From assembly GCF_014203095.1 (NCBI RefSeq), contig NZ_JACHIG010000004.1, positions 186,001 to 250,000 of the forward strand: a DNA stretch of 64,000 bases. The letters are read 5' to 3'. Numbering within the stretch: position 1 is the first letter of the stretch; every line of letters starts with the position of its first letter. The notes beneath the pieces were generated by a model. It ran no database searches, was not told the DNA's origin, and worked only from the letters and a program-made list of their open reading frames with translations. Positions 27,890 to 35,642 of the stretch are shown piece after piece. Made by a program: the position numbers and the translations under genes. This DNA is from Prosthecobacter vanneervenii (lineage in GTDB: Bacteria; Verrucomicrobiota; Verrucomicrobiia; Verrucomicrobiales; Verrucomicrobiaceae).

Positions 27890-28411
27890 TCATGAAGCGG
27901 AAGATTCTTTTTCGTGAAGGTTGGGAGGGCAATCTTTTGGGAAATGCCAGACCCTTAGACCTTCATTTCTTGCCGCATGTGCCAAACCTTCATCCGCTGT
28001 CACCAGCACTGTTTTACAGTCTTGGGCACCATGCCTGCGCCTCCCATTTAAAATTGTATAGATCTGCAAGACATCGGAATAGTCGATTTTATGTTTTTTC
28101 ACCATCTGACCTAGTTCGTAAATCAGGTGTCTATCGTGAGGCTTGAATTCCGCATCAATTTGGATGAGCCCTTCGCTCAAAAAACCTTCCAGCTTAGCGA
28201 TCGCAAAAGTATAGGCATTGTCGTCCAATTCACCTCGGTTCCATTTTCGCTTTAGAGCACTCAATATCTCGTATAAAGCAAACTCAGTGATGTAGCATAT
28301 GGCCGTAGTGTTGCCGACTATGTAATCCGTGATGGTCTCGCTTCCTTTCTCTTTGCAAAAGATTTTAATGGCAACCGATGCATCCAAATAGTGAGATACT
28401 ATGTAGCTCAT
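27890..28411 (-). CDS. PIN-domain nuclease, VapC-like, without adjacent antitoxin
   Basis: 173-residue PIN-domain protein, probably an RNase toxin. Acidic active-site residues are in place: D10 (HYLDASVA), E48 (EFALYEIL), D113 (DYSDVLQI) and D140 (LVTADEGL). It is longer than most VapC proteins. No antitoxin gene precedes it; the upstream 50 bp hold nothing and mutS lies beyond. Base composition is clearly more AT-rich than the neighbours (long runs such as 28081-28110 are below 40 % GC), which suggests recent acquisition. It could instead be a stand-alone PIN nuclease. Confidence 0.8.
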   Translation of the reverse strand: MSYIVSHYLDASVAIKIFCKEKGSETITDYIVGNTTAICYITEFALYEILSALKRKWNRGELDDNAYTFAIAKLEGFLSEGLIQIDAEFKPHDRHLIYELGQMVKKHKIDYSDVLQIYTILNGRRRHGAQDCKTVLVTADEGLAHAARNEGLRVWHFPKDCPPNLHEKESSAS

Positions 28412-28461
28412 AAGAAATCGCGAATGTTGTGCAGTGGATAATGTTTGGTAGAGGATAATCC

Positions 28462-30963
28462 CTACCCAAACAACACCATCTGCCCCTTGTCCTCATCACT
28501 CACCACCTTCTTCCTCGTCTTCGCGGGAACGCTGGTGGCGACTGGGACTTCTTTGACGCTCTCCGCTGGCTGATGGCCGGCTTCGAGTTGTTGTAGCACC
28601 TCCTTGGCGCGGTCGATGACGTTCTCGGGCAATCCCGCGAGTCTGGCGACCTGGATGCCGTAGCTCTTTTCGGCGGAGCCGGGGAGGATCTTGTGGAGGA
28701 AGATGATCTGGTGGTTCCACTCCTTGACGGCCACGTTGTAGTTCTTCACGGCGCTGCGGCTTTGGGCCAGGGCGGTGATCTCGTGGTAGTGGGTGGCGAA
28801 GAGGGTGCGGGCGCCCACCTTGTCATGCAGGTGCTCGGCCACGCTCCAGGCGATGCTGAGGCCGTCGAAGGTGGAGGTGCCGCGTCCGATCTCGTCGAGG
28901 ATGACGAGGCTGCGCTCGGTGGCGTTGTTGAGGATGAGCGCGGTCTCGTTCATCTCCACCATGAAGGTGCTCTGCCCGCGCGCGATGTCGTCGCTGGCAC
29001 CGATGCGCGTAAAGATGCGGTCCACCAAGCCCACCTCGGCGCTGTGCACCGGCAGGTAGCTGCCGATTTGCGCCATGAGCGTGAGCAGCGCGGTCATGCG
29101 CAGGTAGGTGCTCTTACCGGCCATGTTCGGCCCGGTGATGAGGATGAGGCGGCTCTCCTCGGGCTCGAGCGTGATGTCATTCGGCACGAAGCGCTCGCCG
29201 CTGGTGAGGTTCTGGTCCAGCACCGGGTGGCGGCCCTCACGGATGAAGAGGTTGCGCGTCTCGTTGAGGACGGGGCGGGTGTAGTTGAAAAGGCGCGCGG
29301 TTTCCGCCAGCGATCCCAGCGCATCCAGAATGGCGATGGTCTCGGCGGTTTCCTGAATCTGCGCCAGGTGCTCCAGCACACGGCCGCGCAGCGCCAGGAA
29401 CTCCTCGTACTCCAGCGCCTTGCTGCGCTCCTCGCTGCCGAGGATCTTGTCCTCCATGCGCTTGAGCTCGTCGGTGATGTAGCGCTCGCCATTCACCGTC
29501 GTCTGCTTGCGGTGGTAGTCCGGCGGCACGCTGCCCACGTTCGCCTTGGTGATCTCGATGAAGTAGCCGAAGACAGCGTTGTATTTGATCTTGAGGCTCT
29601 TGATGCCGGTGCGTTCGATCTCGCGGTTTTGCAGGTCGGCGATCCACTGGCGGCCGAGGGTGGAGGCATTGCGCAGCTCATCCAGCGCAGGCAGCCAGCC
29701 CTCGCGGAAGACGCCGCCTTCCTTGATCTGCATGGGCGGCTCATCCGCAATGGCGCGTTGAATTTCCTGGGAGATGGCGGTGAGATCGTGCAGTCTTTCC
29801 AGCAGGAGGTTGAAGCCGGGGCTGCCAAAGGTCTCCAGCGCCGTGCGCAGGGCGGGCACGACTTCCAGTGAAGAGGCCAGCATGAGGAGATCGCGCCCAT
29901 TGCCGCTGCCCTGGCTGAGGCGGGAGCTGGTGCGCTCGAGGTCGCGCACTTCTTTGAGCAGGGTGCGGATCTGGCTGAAGATCACGGCCTCATCCAGCAG
30001 CGCGGCGATCATGTCCTGCCGCTGCGTCAGGGTATCGAGATCCCGCAGCGGATGCAGCACCCAGTGGCGGAGCTTGCGTGCGCCCATGGGCGTGCAGGTG
30101 CGGTCCAGTGCGCTGAGGAGCGTGTGCGAGCTGCCACCGCGTGCCGTGACAAGCTCCAGATGGCTCTGGCTGGCGGCATCGATCAGCACCACATCGCTGG
30201 TCTGCGCATGGCGCATGCGCTGGATGTGCTCCACGCTGCGGCGCAGCTGAAACTGCAGATACTGCAGGATGCAACCCGCCGCGCTGATGGCGGCGCTGAG
30301 GCCCTGGCAGCCGAAGCCGTCGAGAGACTGCACCTTGAAATGCTGCGTGAGGCTGTGCTGTGCCTGATCCAAGAGGAAAAGATAACCTTCCACGGATTGC
30401 GCGCAGGCCGGGCTGCCGAGAGCGTCGATGAGTTCACGCTGGTCCTCGCTGTAGAGCAGCTCGCTGGCCTGCAGGCGCTCCAGCTCATCCACGAGCTCCG
30501 CCGTGTCCTTGAACTCCGCCACCTCAAACTCGCCCGTGGTGTGGTCCACATAGGCGAGACCGAGTTTTTTCCCATCTCGAAACACCGCCGCGAGGTAGTT
30601 CGCGCGATTGGAGTCGAGCAGGTTGAGGTCGTTGATGGTGCCTGCGCTGAGGATCTGCGAGACGGCGCGCTCCACGATCTTTCCGGGCACCGGGTCGGTG
30701 GTCTGCTCGGCGATGGCCACGCGCTTGCCCGCTTTGATGAGCTTGGCGATGTAGCCCTGGGAGGAATGATGCGGCACGCCGCACATGGGCACGCCGTTGC
30801 GCTTCGTCAGCGCCACATTGAGCAGCGGGGAGGCGGTCTTGGCGTCTTCAAAGAAGAGCTCGTAAAAGTCCCCCAGGCGGAAGAAAAGCAGCACATCCTC
30901 CGGCAGCTCGCGCCGGATGGCGAGGTACTGCTTCATCATGGGAGTGGTGCTGGCGTCAGACAT
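28462..30963 (-). CDS. mutS: DNA mismatch repair protein MutS
   Basis: ATP-dependent mismatch-recognition protein. 833 residues with all MutS parts in order: the N-terminal mismatch-binding domain with MMKQYLAIRRELPEDVLLFFRLGDFYELFFEDA (the Phe-x-Glu-type reader is FYELF), connector, core levers, clamp, and the ATPase with Walker A TGPNMAGKSTYLR near residues 607-619, DDIARGQSTFMVEM, and Walker B LVILDEIGRGTSTFDG. Helix-turn-helix and Lys-rich C-terminus. No mutL nearby. Monocistronic as far as seen. Confidence 0.98.
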   Translation of the reverse strand: MSDASTTPMMKQYLAIRRELPEDVLLFFRLGDFYELFFEDAKTASPLLNVALTKRNGVPMCGVPHHSSQGYIAKLIKAGKRVAIAEQTTDPVPGKIVERAVSQILSAGTINDLNLLDSNRANYLAAVFRDGKKLGLAYVDHTTGEFEVAEFKDTAELVDELERLQASELLYSEDQRELIDALGSPACAQSVEGYLFLLDQAQHSLTQHFKVQSLDGFGCQGLSAAISAAGCILQYLQFQLRRSVEHIQRMRHAQTSDVVLIDAASQSHLELVTARGGSSHTLLSALDRTCTPMGARKLRHWVLHPLRDLDTLTQRQDMIAALLDEAVIFSQIRTLLKEVRDLERTSSRLSQGSGNGRDLLMLASSLEVVPALRTALETFGSPGFNLLLERLHDLTAISQEIQRAIADEPPMQIKEGGVFREGWLPALDELRNASTLGRQWIADLQNREIERTGIKSLKIKYNAVFGYFIEITKANVGSVPPDYHRKQTTVNGERYITDELKRMEDKILGSEERSKALEYEEFLALRGRVLEHLAQIQETAETIAILDALGSLAETARLFNYTRPVLNETRNLFIREGRHPVLDQNLTSGERFVPNDITLEPEESRLILITGPNMAGKSTYLRMTALLTLMAQIGSYLPVHSAEVGLVDRIFTRIGASDDIARGQSTFMVEMNETALILNNATERSLVILDEIGRGTSTFDGLSIAWSVAEHLHDKVGARTLFATHYHEITALAQSRSAVKNYNVAVKEWNHQIIFLHKILPGSAEKSYGIQVARLAGLPENVIDRAKEVLQQLEAGHQPAESVKEVPVATSVPAKTRKKVVSDEDKGQMVLFG

Positions 30964-31066
30964 GGGCGGTGGCTAGGAGTCGAGAGGTTGGACGGGAGGT
31001 CAAGATGGAGCAATGACGAATGATGATTTCAGCAGGACGAAAGGCCGTGGCGACGTTTGATGGGGC

Positions 31067-32188
31067 ATGACCACCCGCCGCCGATTTCTCCAAGGCTGCA
31101 GCGCTGCTGCCCTGCCTGCCTCCCTTTTGCCAGCCGCGCAGGCTGCGCGCCCGTTTTCCTTCATCCTCCTGGGGGATCTGCACTACGACAGCCTTTCTCA
31201 TCATGACCTGAAATGGCTGGACGAGCATCACGCAGGCGATCTGAGCCAGATCCAAAACTACTCCCGCCTCACCACCGAGACGATGCCGGGCCTGTTTGCT
31301 GCGGTGAAGCAGCGCATCGCCGCGCTGAAGGACAGCGCCGCACCGCCTGCCTTTGTGCTGCAGGTGGGAGATCTGGTGGAGGGCCTGTGCGGCAGTGCGG
31401 AGCTCTCTGTGCGGCAAAACCGCGAGGCGCTGGCCTTTGTGGCGCAGCAGCAGCTCGGCGTGCCGTTTGTCTTCACCAAAGGAAACCACGATGTGACTGG
31501 CGACGGCGCGGTCGAGGCCTTCGATGAAGTGCTGCGCCCGTTCATGGAACAGGAGACGCACAAGGTGGACACCGCCGCCGCACGCACCCAGGCCAGCCAC
31601 ACGATGACCTGCGGCGAGGCGCAGTTCGCCTTCTTTGATGCGTATGACAAAACCAGCCTGGAATGGCTGGAGGCCGTGGCAGCCCGGCGCACGGCACGGC
31701 ATTTCTTTGTGATCATCCATCCGCCCGTGGTGCCGTATGGCGCGCGTGCCTCATGGCATCTCTATGCCGGGGAAAAGCTCAAGGCGCAGCGCGAGAAACT
31801 GCTGGAGCTGCTGGGCCGCCAGGAGGCCATGGTGCTGGGTGGTCACTTGCACAAATACAGCGCGCTCACCCGCATGGCCGGTGGCCATAGCTTCACGCAG
31901 CTCGCCGTCAGCAGCGTGGTGTCCGCCTTGAACCAAAAGCCGAAGGATGTGCTGCATGGCATGGACTCCTACACCGGAGATCAGGTGAACCTGGAGCCCA
32001 AGCACGCACCCGATACCGCACAGGCACGCCGGGACATCTATGCCGCCGAGCGCAAGGTCGTGACTGCCTTTGATTACGCAGACACAGCGGGCTATGCCGT
32101 CGTCACCGTGAATGGCGCGCAGGTGGAGGCAGCCGTGCATGCAGGCACGCAGGCCGAGGCCTTTCAGACGCTGAAGATTTCTGTGTGA
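31067..32188 (+). CDS. Tat-exported metallophosphoesterase
   Basis: Calcineurin-like phosphoesterase of 373 residues. Twin-arginine signal TRRRFLQG at 3-10. Metal-binding motifs: GDLHYD (D37, H39), GDLVEG, KGNHD and the C-terminal GGHLHKYS. The phosphoester substrate is unknown; the leader implies periplasmic action. Divergent from mutS with about 100 bp between. The remaining C-terminal 100 residues form an unassigned domain often seen in this Planctomycetes/Verrucomicrobia subgroup. Confidence 0.9.
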   Translation: MTTRRRFLQGCSAAALPASLLPAAQAARPFSFILLGDLHYDSLSHHDLKWLDEHHAGDLSQIQNYSRLTTETMPGLFAAVKQRIAALKDSAAPPAFVLQVGDLVEGLCGSAELSVRQNREALAFVAQQQLGVPFVFTKGNHDVTGDGAVEAFDEVLRPFMEQETHKVDTAAARTQASHTMTCGEAQFAFFDAYDKTSLEWLEAVAARRTARHFFVIIHPPVVPYGARASWHLYAGEKLKAQREKLLELLGRQEAMVLGGHLHKYSALTRMAGGHSFTQLAVSSVVSALNQKPKDVLHGMDSYTGDQVNLEPKHAPDTAQARRDIYAAERKVVTAFDYADTAGYAVVTVNGAQVEAAVHAGTQAEAFQTLKISV

Positions 32189-32238
32189 GGAAGTGTGTGC
32201 TTGATCCACCGCCGCATGCTTGCCAACATTGAAACACC

Positions 32239-32598
32239 ATGACTCAACCACAACGCGAAGCCCTTTTCGACCTGCTCACTCTCTCCATCTACGCGGACGC
32301 CCACATCTCGCTGACCGAGGAGCGCCTGCTGGAGTCCGCCTTCATCGCCGAAGGCTGGGACTCCGAGTACCCCAAAAGCCTCTTCATCGACGAATCCTTT
32401 GCCCGTGCCCGTGAGATGGCCGAGAGCGACGACTCGATATTTGATTACATCAATGAACGCGCCCAGGTCTTCACCACCAAGACCGCACAAAAGGAAGTGC
32501 TCGGCGTGGTGAAAGGCATCCTCAAGAGCGACGGCGAGACACCCGAGGAAAACGAATTCTACAGCCTCCTGGTCCAGGCGCTGCCGAAGGCCAAGTAG
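32239..32598 (+). CDS. TerB-family-like protein
   Basis: 119 residues, all-helical, with an acidic N-terminal repeat (LLTLSIYADAHISLTEERLLESAF) and a C-terminal SDGETPEENEFYSLL helix pair, the pattern of TerB/DjlA-like metal-binding domains. Tellurite resistance itself is not implied. An intrinsic terminator follows 33 bp after the stop. It lies 50 bp after the metallophosphoesterase gene and may be co-transcribed with it. Confidence 0.75.
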   Translation: MTQPQREALFDLLTLSIYADAHISLTEERLLESAFIAEGWDSEYPKSLFIDESFARAREMAESDDSIFDYINERAQVFTTKTAQKEVLGVVKGILKSDGETPEENEFYSLLVQALPKAK

Positions 32599-32631
32599 TC
32601 TTGCTGAGCATTCCTCAAAGCTGAATGAGCA

Positions 32632-32662
32632 AGCCCGGCGGCCAGCACCGCTGGGCTTTTTT
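32632..32662 (+). terminator. rho-independent terminator
   Basis: A 10-bp stem (AGCCCGGCGG / CCGCTGGGCT, one G-T pair) with loop CCAGCA is followed by six T (32657-32662). It closes the TerB-like gene, and faces the 3' end of the MBL-fold gene on the other strand. Confidence 0.85.
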
Positions 32663-32686
32663 GTACCTCAGAAGATAGCCGGCGGC

Positions 32687-33712
32687 TCATGCCTGCTGCG
32701 GCACACTCAAATCCAAGTCCCAGTGCGGCGGGTAGGTGGTCTTCGGAAAGACCTGCCTGGCCTCCTTCAGCATCTCCAGCCAGTCGGCACGCGGGTAGCG
32801 GTCAGACAAATGGAAGAGCACCAGTTCCTCGACCCGCGCCCTCTCTGCCAGAGTCGCTGCGAGCACGGTGGTCATGTGAAAGTTTCTCCTGGCCAGCTCG
32901 ATGTCCGCGTGGCGGTACTGCCCTTCGCAGACCATCACCCGGCAGCCTTGCAAAGCATCGGTCAGGCGCTCCATCGCTGGTTCATCCAGCAGGAAATCGG
33001 TCAGATAGGCAATCGAGTCCCCGGGCGTCTCGACGATCAACCGCTCTCGCAGCTCATTCATTGAGTGCATCACGCCGTCGATGTCCACCATGTCGGTGCT
33101 GCCCGATGCCTCCTTCAGCTGCTTCAGCCAAGGTCCCGGCTTCAGGCCCAATGGCGACAGCCGGGAGGTGTCCACATTCCGCCGTGCCTTCTCACGGACG
33201 ATGTAGGCCAGCGTCGGGGTCCGATGGTCCATCGTGATGGCCTCCACCACGCACCCTTCTCCCTCCCACAGCTTCCGCACATACGGCTGCGCCCCTTCAT
33301 CATGGGCGGTTGCAAAGGCCTCGCGCAGCTCAAATCGCGCCGTGTGAATCTCCTGCGGATGCACGTCAGAGACCCGCCAGGTCGCCGCCATCTCCTCATG
33401 CAGGTTCCACAGGAATCCTTGGAAGCGGTGTTGCAGGATGCGCATGGTTCCCGGCGGCCCCCAGATCCGGTTGGGTTTCGCCTGCCGGTTGAAGGTGCTG
33501 CGAAAGAACGCATCAAATCCCCCCACATGATCCATGTGCAGGTGCGAAAAGAAGAGCTGGTCAATGGCCTGGATCTCGGCAAACGGCAGGTCAGAAAGGC
33601 ACGCGTCGCCACAGTCGAACAAAAGGCGTTCGACCGCCTGACCGCTGTCCACCTGCACCAGCAGGGCGTTGTCGCTGCCAGCAGTGCCCAGAATACGAAA
33701 CGAAAGGCTCAT
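32687..33712 (-). CDS. MBL-fold hydrolase, RNase Z-like
   Basis: 341-residue metallo-beta-lactamase-fold protein. Metal site motif SHLHMDHVGG (H57, H59, D61, H62) and the later TMDHRTPTLAYIV, plus LFHLSDRYP near the C-terminus, place it in the ElaC/RNase Z-like group (tRNA 3' processing or related phosphodiesterase). The family's own C-terminal HxSxRY-type motif is present as HLSDRY. Cytosolic, no signal peptide. Last gene of a minus-strand run 39.1 to 32.7 kb; the gap to the esterase gene is 49 bp. Confidence 0.85.
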   Translation of the reverse strand: MSLSFRILGTAGSDNALLVQVDSGQAVERLLFDCGDACLSDLPFAEIQAIDQLFFSHLHMDHVGGFDAFFRSTFNRQAKPNRIWGPPGTMRILQHRFQGFLWNLHEEMAATWRVSDVHPQEIHTARFELREAFATAHDEGAQPYVRKLWEGEGCVVEAITMDHRTPTLAYIVREKARRNVDTSRLSPLGLKPGPWLKQLKEASGSTDMVDIDGVMHSMNELRERLIVETPGDSIAYLTDFLLDEPAMERLTDALQGCRVMVCEGQYRHADIELARRNFHMTTVLAATLAERARVEELVLFHLSDRYPRADWLEMLKEARQVFPKTTYPPHWDLDLSVPQQA

Positions 33713-33761
33713 CGGCTCCTGCTACCGGCTGCGTGCCGCACGTCAAGCAGCAGGCGCAGCT

Positions 33762-34703
33762 CTACTTCAGCACCGGCTCACCCAGGTGCTTCTTGAAAAA
33801 CGCCGTGGCGATGTCCACCGTCTCGGCGCACCAGGGGTCGCTCATCCAAAAGGGATGCGGCGCTTCCTTGAGGGTGTGCACAGCAGTCTCAATGCCCAGG
33901 GCCTTGAGCTTTTCCATCATCTCGGCACGGCCGATTTTCAGCGTGTCTTTTTCACCCTCGATGTAGATCGTCGGCGGCACGCCGGCGCGCACGTGGTTGA
34001 TGGGGGAGGCCTGCTTGTAGATTTCCGGTTTCTCCATGGCATTGCCGCCAAAGAAGAGGATCGCGCTCTCGTTCTTCTGAAAGTAGTTCGAGTCCACCAG
34101 GTTCTGCGTGGCCGCCATGACGATGCAGGCCTTCACCGCGCTGGATTGTTCCTTGAAGGGCCCCTCGCCTTCAAACTCCGCCAGCCCGGTGGTCATCGCT
34201 GTCAGGCCGGAGAGATGCCCGCCGGCTGAGCCGCCCATGCAGCCGATGCGCTCGGGGTCGATCTTCAGCTCCGCTGCGTGTGCGCGCAGGCAGCGCAGGG
34301 CGGCCTTGCAGTCATGCAGTGCGGCCGGGTATTTCGCTTCGGTGGAGAGTCGGTAGCTCACCAGCGCGGTGACAAAGCCCCGCTGCGCCAGGCGCTCCAT
34401 CATCGGCTTGTCAGCCTCCACCTGGCGTGCCTTCCAGCCGCCGCCATGGATGTCCAGGATGCAGGGCCACGTGCCCTGGGCGTCCGGCACATACACGTAC
34501 AGCTCCACGGTGTGCTCCGGGTGCTTTGCCACTTCCAGCGTCTTCAGCGTATAGCCCGCAGGTGTCTGCGGTTTCAGGGCTTTCCACTTGGGGCCGTTGC
34601 GGTTCGGCTTGGCTGCGGGTTTGGGAGCAGGCTGCGCATCAGCCGCATGAAGGACGCCGGTCGCAAGACCAAGGGCAAGGCAGAGGAAAAGACGAAGATG
34701 CAC
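33762..34703 (-). CDS. exported alpha/beta-hydrolase (esterase/lipase type)
   Basis: 313-residue secreted hydrolase of the hormone-sensitive-lipase/BD-FAE type. Signal peptide residues 1-21. Oxyanion-hole motif HGGG at 86-89 and nucleophile S159 in GCMGGSAGGH. The Asp and His of the triad lie in EGEKDTLKIG and EAPHPFW near the C-terminus. Likely acts on acyl or feruloyl esters of polymers. 39 bp separate it from the upstream secreted protein, in the same run of genes. Confidence 0.88.
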   Translation of the reverse strand: MHLRLFLCLALGLATGVLHAADAQPAPKPAAKPNRNGPKWKALKPQTPAGYTLKTLEVAKHPEHTVELYVYVPDAQGTWPCILDIHGGGWKARQVEADKPMMERLAQRGFVTALVSYRLSTEAKYPAALHDCKAALRCLRAHAAELKIDPERIGCMGGSAGGHLSGLTAMTTGLAEFEGEGPFKEQSSAVKACIVMAATQNLVDSNYFQKNESAILFFGGNAMEKPEIYKQASPINHVRAGVPPTIYIEGEKDTLKIGRAEMMEKLKALGIETAVHTLKEAPHPFWMSDPWCAETVDIATAFFKKHLGEPVLK

Positions 34704-34742
34704 GGGCGTGGATAAACGCCCCCAGCGCGTCCGGTCCTTGCG

Positions 34743-35642
34743 TTAATTCTTTTCTTTCGGCACCAGGCCCAGGTCCTTGGGGCGGTCTGAGGCCTTGCGC
34801 ATGGCCTTCTTCTTCGGCGGCGGAGCGGTGGGGTCAAAGAATTCGCCGCCCACGACTTGCGCGCCTGTCTGGGTCATCACCATGGAGGGGCGGTTGCCAT
34901 CCGTATCACGGTAGTAGTTGCGCTTGCTGATCTTGCCATCCGGGTTCACCACCGCGTGGCAGAAAATATGTGGCTGCGCCAGGAAGAGGATGTGCAGCTT
35001 GTTGTGCACGTCGATGCTGATCTGCGGCTGCACCGCCATCATGGCAGGCCCCAGCAGGGAGGTGCCCAGGTAGGCGCCGGTGCGGTCGTCCGTGAGGCGG
35101 AAGTAAAGCTGCAGATCATCCAGCTCGCGGAAGAGGATCACCTGGTAGCGGCGCTGCCTTCCCGCGCCGGGAAAGCCCTGCGGCACGCCAAAGGGCTGGT
35201 CAAACATGTTCGGCTTGGAGTCGGTGATGGTCATGCGGGCGCGGTTGGACGCGTAATACTGCCCGCTGATCGGGTGCAGCACATTGGCCACGATCCCAAA
35301 GGTGCCGAGGCTGGAGGTGGAGTAGCCGCCGGAGATCTCCACCTTGTGCTTCGTCGTGCCGCCAGCCTTCATGGTGATCGCTGTTTCCGAGCCGATGGTG
35401 ACGGGCGAGAGCATGCGGCCGTCGCTGTCGCTGATCTCAAACTGCAGCCAGTCACGGGAGCCATGGCCGCCCACAATGACATCAGCGCCGGAGCGGTTGG
35501 TGATCGTGACCTCCGCCACCACAGGCTCTCCGGTGAGAAACTGGTTTTTCAACAGCGTAAGGTTGGTGACATACTGCGCACGCGCCTGGGCGCAGCACAG
35601 GCAGAGGATCAGCAGGAGCAGATGGCGGTTCATAAACTTCAT
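34743..35642 (-). CDS. secreted hypothetical protein
   Basis: 299 residues with a clear signal peptide (MKFMNRHLLLLILCLCCAQARAQ). The mature N-terminal part (NLTLLKNQFLTGEPVVAEVTITNRSG) looks like an Ig/BsuPI-type beta-sandwich; the middle (HNKLHILFLAQPHIFCHAVVNPDGKISKR) resembles a beta-propeller or repeated beta-strand segment; the C-terminus is Lys-rich. No known family. The start ATG overlaps the TGA of the upstream pseudokinase gene in an ATGA (35639-35642), so the two are translationally coupled and probably functionally linked. Confidence 0.75.
   Translation of the reverse strand: MKFMNRHLLLLILCLCCAQARAQYVTNLTLLKNQFLTGEPVVAEVTITNRSGADVIVGGHGSRDWLQFEISDSDGRMLSPVTIGSETAITMKAGGTTKHKVEISGGYSTSSLGTFGIVANVLHPISGQYYASNRARMTITDSKPNMFDQPFGVPQGFPGAGRQRRYQVILFRELDDLQLYFRLTDDRTGAYLGTSLLGPAMMAVQPQISIDVHNKLHILFLAQPHIFCHAVVNPDGKISKRNYYRDTDGNRPSMVMTQTGAQVVGGEFFDPTAPPPKKKAMRKASDRPKDLGLVPKEKN

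Noticed and set aside
28693-29871. 392-codon open frame antisense to mutS
   Set aside because: Shadow frame; mutS has all family motifs in the other strand.
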